Below, one piece after another: positions 16,245-19,633 of a stretch of 19,633 nucleotides of DNA. Source of the DNA: JBCCIM01 sp045106435 (lineage in GTDB: Bacteria; Bacteroidota; Rhodothermia; Rhodothermales; JAHQVL01); the NCBI GenBank assembly GCA_045106435.1, contig JBGCEN010000301.1, positions 1 to 19,633 of the forward strand, read 5' to 3'. Within the stretch, counting starts at the first letter, position 1, and every line of letters begins with the position of its first letter. Under the pieces are notes generated by a model. That model had not been told where the DNA came from. It ran no database searches and was given only the letters and a program-made list of their open reading frames with translations. Made by a program: the position numbers and the translations under genes.

Positions 16245-16292
16245 TCCACGAAATTGAACCTCAAAACATTTTGATCAGATAACTGCAAGCAA

Positions 16293-16361
16293 AACACAAC
16301 ACAACACAACACAACACAACACAACACAACACAACACAACACAACACAACACAACACAACA
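16293..16361 (+). repeat. ACAAC pentanucleotide microsatellite
   Basis: Perfect period-5 DNA for 69 bp (nearly 14 copies of ACAAC), starting 48 bp after the protease stop codon and immediately followed by a strong hairpin. Long pure short-unit tracts are prone to slippage. It lies in the 3' region of the protease transcript, downstream of the converging kinase gene. It also generates a spurious repetitive frame on the minus strand. Confidence 0.95.
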
Positions 16362-16401
16362 AAAGCACAAAAGGCGATCCTGAGATCGCCTTTTGTGCTT
16401 T
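16362..16401. terminator. 18-bp perfect hairpin between convergent protease and kinase genes
   Basis: AAAGCACAAAAGGCGATC (16362-16379) is perfectly mirrored by 16384-16401 with a CTGA loop. A-rich sequence before and T-rich 3' arm suit an intrinsic terminator working for both converging genes. Just beyond it (16416-16449) the DNA is quasi-repetitive, built from ACTGA words. Confidence 0.75.
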
Positions 16402-16461
16402 ACTAAAAACCCTAAGAACTGACAACTGAACACCGATCACTGAAAACTTTAAAATCACCAC

Positions 16462-17685
16462 TCAGGCTACAACCGCCAAATGTTCTTCTTTGATTTCCGA
16501 TGATTCAGCTGTAGATATTTTAAACCAAAAAGCAGCACCTTCACCCAGCACGCTTTCAACGCCAACTTGTCCGCCGTGTTGTTCAATAAGCTGCTTTACG
16601 ATGTACAAGCCATAGCCAGATGAATGTTCGTCGGCTGTAGGTTTTGCGCTGAGGCGCTGTTGCCGGCCAAAAACGCGCGTCAAGTCTTCATCCGTTAAAC
16701 CAGGCCCTTCATCACGCACACTCACCCATACCTCGTCTTCCTGCCGAAGCAACTCAACCCAAACACTGCTATGTAGCGAACTATATTTGATGGCATTAGA
16801 AATGAGATTGTCCAGTACCCGTTGCATTGCAGATACATCCACACGAACAGGCACTTTCTCTTGCTGGCCGGTGAAATAAATCTTCAAGCTCTTATTTATT
16901 GCCTGCTGTTTATTCCACTTAAGCGTTGTCAATACGATATCGTTGAGAAACACAACCTCTTTTTGAAGCGGTCCCCGCATCCCCTGTCCATGTCGGTCCA
17001 ACAGGTTCTCCACGTTCGACAACATCTGCTTTGCGGCACGATGAACAAGACCCAGGTTTTCATTAATCTCGGGGATATTTTCATGAATAGGCAAGTGCGC
17101 AAGATCCTCCTGAATTATTTCTGAAAGCCCTACAACGCCACCGAGCGGGTTTTTCAAGTCGTGCACCGTGATGCTTAGAATCTCTTTATTCTGGTCCAGC
17201 GCAAAATTGAGTTCGGCTGTCCGCAATTCCAATTCCCTGTTCGAATGAGACAGTTGGCTATTGGTCCAGGCCAATCGATCATTTGCAGACTCAAGCAACG
17301 TATTTGTATCGAGTAGTGCATCATTCGCTGCTGCTAATGCTGTGATCACCTCTTGATGTGCGAGATTTATGCGATCAACCTCCTCTGTTCTGAACGATAC
17401 AACGTGTTCGAGTTCGTTTGCTCGTTTATGCAGGCTACGCATCTGGTAGAGATGGATGCCATAAGCCCCTCCAAAAATAAAAGCCACAACCAGGGACACA
17501 AACAGCAAATTACCCCAAACAGTTTTAGACCATTCAGGCCGGCTCACTGGATCACTTTGGGTTTGCTCGATCGATGCAGACACTACAGATTCCTGCTGCA
17601 CAAACAGGTTATCCTCTGCGTTATTAACAGATATTGCAGGAGAAAAAAGAAGGAGTACGAAAGAATAGAAAGATACCAAAAACAT
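16462..17685 (-). CDS. Membrane histidine kinase, short paralogue of the propeller kinase
   Basis: A 407-residue sensor kinase. A signal-like hydrophobic N-terminus (1-20) precedes only about 35 extracytoplasmic residues, then a transmembrane helix (57-80, LLFVSLVVAFIFGGAYG). A long coiled coil (about 85-170), rich in Glu, Asn and Leu, leads to HisKA with His175 in TVHDLKNPLGG, and HATPase_c with DNLISNAIKYS, DEGPGLTDED and GYGLYIVKQL. The core is strikingly close to the kinase at 10143-13385: compare RLSAKPTADEHSSGYGL with RLSAQPTAGEHSTGLGL. It lacks the propellers and Y_Y_Y domain. The small outer part suggests sensing via the membrane, the coiled coil or a partner protein. No receiver or regulator gene is adjacent. 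ATG 17685 is the start. It lies downstream of a lipoprotein gene on the same strand. Confidence 0.92.
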   Translation of the reverse strand: MFLVSFYSFVLLLFSPAISVNNAEDNLFVQQESVVSASIEQTQSDPVSRPEWSKTVWGNLLFVSLVVAFIFGGAYGIHLYQMRSLHKRANELEHVVSFRTEEVDRINLAHQEVITALAAANDALLDTNTLLESANDRLAWTNSQLSHSNRELELRTAELNFALDQNKEILSITVHDLKNPLGGVVGLSEIIQEDLAHLPIHENIPEINENLGLVHRAAKQMLSNVENLLDRHGQGMRGPLQKEVVFLNDIVLTTLKWNKQQAINKSLKIYFTGQQEKVPVRVDVSAMQRVLDNLISNAIKYSSLHSSVWVELLRQEDEVWVSVRDEGPGLTDEDLTRVFGRQQRLSAKPTADEHSSGYGLYIVKQLIEQHGGQVGVESVLGEGAAFWFKISTAESSEIKEEHLAVVA

Positions 17686-17690
17686 GTATT

Positions 17691-17768
17691 TTCTTGATCA
17701 TAATTCTTTTTAGCAACGAGAACCAGATTAGAATCAGGGTATCGGTTGTATTTTTTCAAGATCAAGAA
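17691..17768. repeat. 9-bp inverted repeat upstream of the short kinase
   Basis: TTCTTGATC (17691-17699) is mirrored by GATCAAGAA (17760-17768), starting 6 bp upstream of the kinase start codon. The 60-bp spacing would suit two half-sites rather than one hairpin. Significance unproven. Confidence 0.25.
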
Positions 17769-17821
17769 GGATGTTCAGCCACCATTGGCAATCACAGTAC
17801 TCAACTACTCAGTTTTACAGT

Positions 17822-17846
17822 AGAATAACAAAAGGGGGGTTATTCT
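17822..17846 (-). terminator. Hairpin overlapping the lipoprotein gene stop
   Basis: AGAATAAC (17822-17829) pairs with GTTATTCT (17839-17846) around a loop containing a G run (C run on the coding strand). The stop codon (17840-17842) is in the stem. It resembles the C-run hairpin after recF. No clear T run follows, so termination is uncertain. Confidence 0.35.
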
Positions 17847-18406
17847 TCCTTTAGAATCACAGCGAGCCTGTATCTAAGTACAATGGCCTGCTCATCTCTA
17901 CCATAAACACGGCGAGCATTTTTCACATAAAGGGTTCGTTCCAACTCCTCAAAAAAAGTGATCACTTCCTGATTCCTGGTTTTCTCCTCAGCGAGCGATG
18001 ATTGCAGGGCCTCAATATCTTCTTCCAGCGTCACATAGACAGGGCTCTTATCAGCCAGCGCCAAAGAATCATCGGGTGTCCATGCAAAAGATATCAGTCC
18101 TTCCCGGCCACGTCTCAACCTCAGTCGATCTGGATTGTTATCGATTAAGTACTCAAACTGCAGCTGCCGGCGTCTCCATTCTTTCAGGATCAGTGAAGTG
18201 TCTTTCTTTATAATCTCGGCAAACTGCGGGGCACGATCGATTGCAAATTCTGCAACCGATTTCTGATGTGCCTCCTGAACCAATACAAGTTCGGTGAAAG
18301 CTTTTTTTGCGTCATCATGAGAAGGACGCAGTTCACCACAGCCCATATGTAAACATGCAGCAGTGATCAATACGAACAGTTTCCTCAAAACGGAAGCGGG
18401 AGACAT
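17840..18406 (-). CDS. Putative coiled-coil lipoprotein of unknown function
   Basis: A 188-residue protein. The N-terminus (MSPASVLRKLFVLITAACLH then MGC) is a basic, hydrophobic signal sequence, with Cys23 in LHMGC as likely lipidated residue. The mature part is highly charged and helical: about 35-75 (AFTELVLVQEAHQKSVAEFA), a central region with RRRQLQFEYLIDNN, and a probable coiled coil from about 125 to 165 (LEEDIEALQSSLAEEKTRNQ). No family recognised. It precedes the short histidine kinase by about 154 bp on the same strand, which fits a possible accessory or sensory partner, but a hairpin at its stop may uncouple the two. ATG 18406 chosen as it gives the complete signal peptide. Confidence 0.7.
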   Translation of the reverse strand: MSPASVLRKLFVLITAACLHMGCGELRPSHDDAKKAFTELVLVQEAHQKSVAEFAIDRAPQFAEIIKKDTSLILKEWRRRQLQFEYLIDNNPDRLRLRRGREGLISFAWTPDDSLALADKSPVYVTLEEDIEALQSSLAEEKTRNQEVITFFEELERTLYVKNARRVYGRDEQAIVLRYRLAVILKEE

Positions 18407-18453
18407 GATATAGAAAGCGCCTTTATAAAGTGTTTCTCTATCTTACGCTTGAA

Positions 18454-18555
18454 TTTAGTGGTTAGTTTTAGGTGGTTCCTTTTTAGTGGACTCTTTTATT
18501 CTCTTTTCCCGTGCCATGCGTACAATAGGGCATAAAGCTTTTACTAACCACTAAA
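18454..18555. repeat. 13-bp inverted repeat in TTAGTGG/CCACTAA word-rich spacer
   Basis: TTTAGTGGTTAGT (18454-18466) is perfectly mirrored by ACTAACCACTAAA (18543-18555), about 76 nt apart. Extra copies of the same words lie beside each arm (GGTGGTT and TTTTAGTGG to the left, AACCAACCACTAACAAC to the right). The spacer follows the DUF1801 gene and precedes the lipoprotein gene, so it may end the first transcript. Confidence 0.45.
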
Positions 18556-18576
18556 AACCAACCACTAACAACTTAC

Positions 18577-19032
18577 TCATTTCGGCTTGTTGGCGTCATA
18601 AATACCTATCCATTGCTCAGCCGGCATTCTGGCAACAAGTTCTGCGATCAGATCATACGGGATATTTTTCACGTTCTTAAATCGAATACAGCTTTTGCCC
18701 ATATTGAGTTTTGTTTTGCTGTGCTTCGGATATTCCTCCTGAAACCATGCAAGCAACGCTGGATCAGCGTATATACCCATGTGATAGAGTGCTACAAAGT
18801 TTTTTTGTGACGCGATATTTATAAAAGGCAACGGATCACTTGGCTTACAGTGATACCCGTCGGGATACAGTGAATGCGGCACTACGTACGCCGGCATTCC
18901 GTACAGCATCGTTTCTTCAAATCCTGCCGGCAAATTCTCAAGAATCACAGACCGAAGCTTCGCAAAGGCGTCTTTGCGCTCCTCTGGAATGACTGCTAGA
19001 TACTCTTCTATTGTTTCTACTTTATAGTTCAT
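18577..19032 (-). CDS. DUF1801-family protein (YdhG/YjbR-like fold)
   Basis: A 151-residue cytoplasmic protein of the DUF1801 family. Typical features are the N-terminal helix with TIEEYLAVIPEERKDAFAKL, the motif EETMLYGMPAYVVP, the strand INIASQKNFVALYHMGIY, and KTKLNMGKSCIRFKNVKNIP near the C-terminus. The biochemical role of the family is not established; length is usual. ATG 19032 (MNYKVETIEEYL) is chosen over a TTG at 19062, because the longer version would start inside the MITE-like repeat and add ten unrelated residues. The repeat element thus sits in its promoter region. Confidence 0.88.
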   Translation of the reverse strand: MNYKVETIEEYLAVIPEERKDAFAKLRSVILENLPAGFEETMLYGMPAYVVPHSLYPDGYHCKPSDPLPFINIASQKNFVALYHMGIYADPALLAWFQEEYPKHSKTKLNMGKSCIRFKNVKNIPYDLIAELVARMPAEQWIGIYDANKPK

Positions 19033-19047
19033 TGGATTAACCCTTTT

Positions 19048-19210
19048 AGGGCGTGTGGACAATTAACTTGCAAAATGCATTTCGCGTCCTTTTTGCCCAT
19101 ATCTGCGTTCCTTTTTGTGCCCGATGCGCTGCATCGAACTCAAAAAGCGCCTTGATCTGAACAAAAATGCCATCGAATGATCTTTTCCCTGCTAATTGTC
19201 CACGCCCCCT
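19048..19210. mobile_element. 163-bp MITE-like element with 18-bp terminal inverted repeats
   Basis: The left end AGGGCGTGTGGACAATTA (19048-19065) matches the reverse complement of the right end (19193-19210) at 16 of 18 positions, with the inner 11 perfect. The interior folds into a long hairpin: CTTTTTG (19111-19117) with CAAAAAG (19141-19147), and CGATGC (19122-19127) with GCATCG (19131-19136) across a 3-nt loop. It encodes nothing convincing; a minus-strand frame across it (19046-19234) is a by-product. No target-site duplication was obvious. It lies between two same-strand genes and could supply a promoter, or act as terminator for the DUF1579 gene. Confidence 0.6.
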
Positions 19211-19254
19211 AGATGACGCTACCAAATTTAACATCTCATGATGTCAAACCAGTG

Positions 19255-19633
19255 TCACACCCTGTTGTAAATGGTTTCAACACCTTTGGCTTCCAGGCCC
19301 TCGGGAGTAATGTTAAACGCAGTGATAGAGATTTGATTTTCACTAATCACTTTGAACTCTGTGCGCCACCCCCATTCAGGATGATCGGGACCTAAGCTAT
19401 ACATTGCACTTACTGAAAACGACATCTCATCATTCAACTCGCTCCCATCCCCCTCAGAAAACAAGATGGCATAGTTCATATGAAAGTCGTCAAACCAGGA
19501 CACTTCAAAATTTGATCGGGCTTTGTTATACGTAATCGTCTCTTCTCCAGCCCTTGGTTTGCCTTGCATCGATCCTGTATAGGTGTGCCTGAAAAAGGGT
19601 CCGTGAGGCAAGGGTTCAATTACTCCCTTAACA
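19255..19633 (-). CDS. DUF1579-family protein, N-terminus outside window
   Basis: The C-terminal 126 or so residues of a longer protein; the frame is open to the window edge, so the real start is beyond 19633. The sequence has the lipocalin-like beta-strand pattern of DUF1579 proteins: GVIEPLPHGPFFRHTYTGSM, then GEETITYNKARSNFEVSWFD, a strand containing MSFSVSAMYSLGPDHPEWGW, and EFKVISENQISITAFNITPE, ending EAKGVETIYNRV. Family function is unknown. A TTG at 19611 is not a credible start because conserved residues continue upstream. It is on the same strand as the DUF1801 gene, separated from it by the MITE-like element. Confidence 0.75.
   Translation of the reverse strand, partial: VKGVIEPLPHGPFFRHTYTGSMQGKPRAGEETITYNKARSNFEVSWFDDFHMNYAILFSEGDGSELNDEMSFSVSAMYSLGPDHPEWGWRTEFKVISENQISITAFNITPEGLEAKGVETIYNRV

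Noticed and set aside
16261..16461. 66-codon minus-strand frame with a VVLCC repeat
   Set aside because: Produced by the ACAAC microsatellite and hairpin; not a protein.
19046..19234. 62-codon minus-strand frame
   Set aside because: Almost entirely within the MITE-like repeat; better explained as an open frame through a non-coding element.
1..19633. CRISPR array, tRNA or rRNA genes
   Set aside because: No regularly spaced 25-40 bp direct repeats with unique spacers, and no cloverleaf or rRNA signature recognised by eye.

Overview
The window looks like chromosomal DNA from a member of the Bacteroidota/Rhodothermota group, possibly Rhodothermales-like, with intermediate GC. The grounds are a sensor kinase with many two-component-regulator propeller repeats plus a Y_Y_Y domain, several lipoproteins, weak Shine-Dalgarno signals, and ordinary bacterial housekeeping genes (recF, murQ, mfd). 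No rRNA, tRNA, CRISPR array, prophage or intact insertion sequence was seen. The taxonomic call is an inference.

Layout. Positions 1-713 hold no convincing gene, only an open minus-strand frame running off the left edge. A plus-strand glycine-zipper lipoprotein (714-1223) follows. A minus-strand block comes next: recF (4830-3667), an M48 metalloprotease lipoprotein with a LysM-like tail (3337-1841), a strong hairpin, and a VOC-family protein (1762-1385). A divergent intergenic region with three 15-bp tandem repeats separates recF from plus-strand murQ (5110-6024). The 655-bp gap between murQ and mfd holds a decayed REP-associated-transposase-like fragment, a short tandem repeat and two perfect 16-bp parS-type centromere palindromes. 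mfd (6680-10087) is complete.

The right half is a signalling and secretion neighbourhood. A 1080-residue propeller/Y_Y_Y histidine kinase (minus) is divergent from a secreted subtilisin-like lipoprotein protease (plus, 13773-16244). The protease converges on a second, shorter histidine kinase (minus, 17685-16462) whose catalytic core is clearly paralogous to the first. Neither kinase has a receiver domain and no response regulator is encoded here. Further right are a coiled-coil lipoprotein, a DUF1801 protein, a 163-bp MITE-like repeat with 18-bp terminal inverted repeats, and the 3' part of a DUF1579-family gene cut by the window edge.

The most notable non-gene signals are: the parS pair, which with recF suggests an origin-proximal location; a roughly ten-fold excess of the palindrome GCCGGC (about 45 copies by eye); the recF-proximal iterons; a 14-copy ACAAC microsatellite; a hexapeptide repeat in the protease propeptide; and the MITE-like element. 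I did not find a clear-cut unknown multi-gene system. The closest candidate is the pair of receiver-less paralogous kinases flanking the secreted protease.
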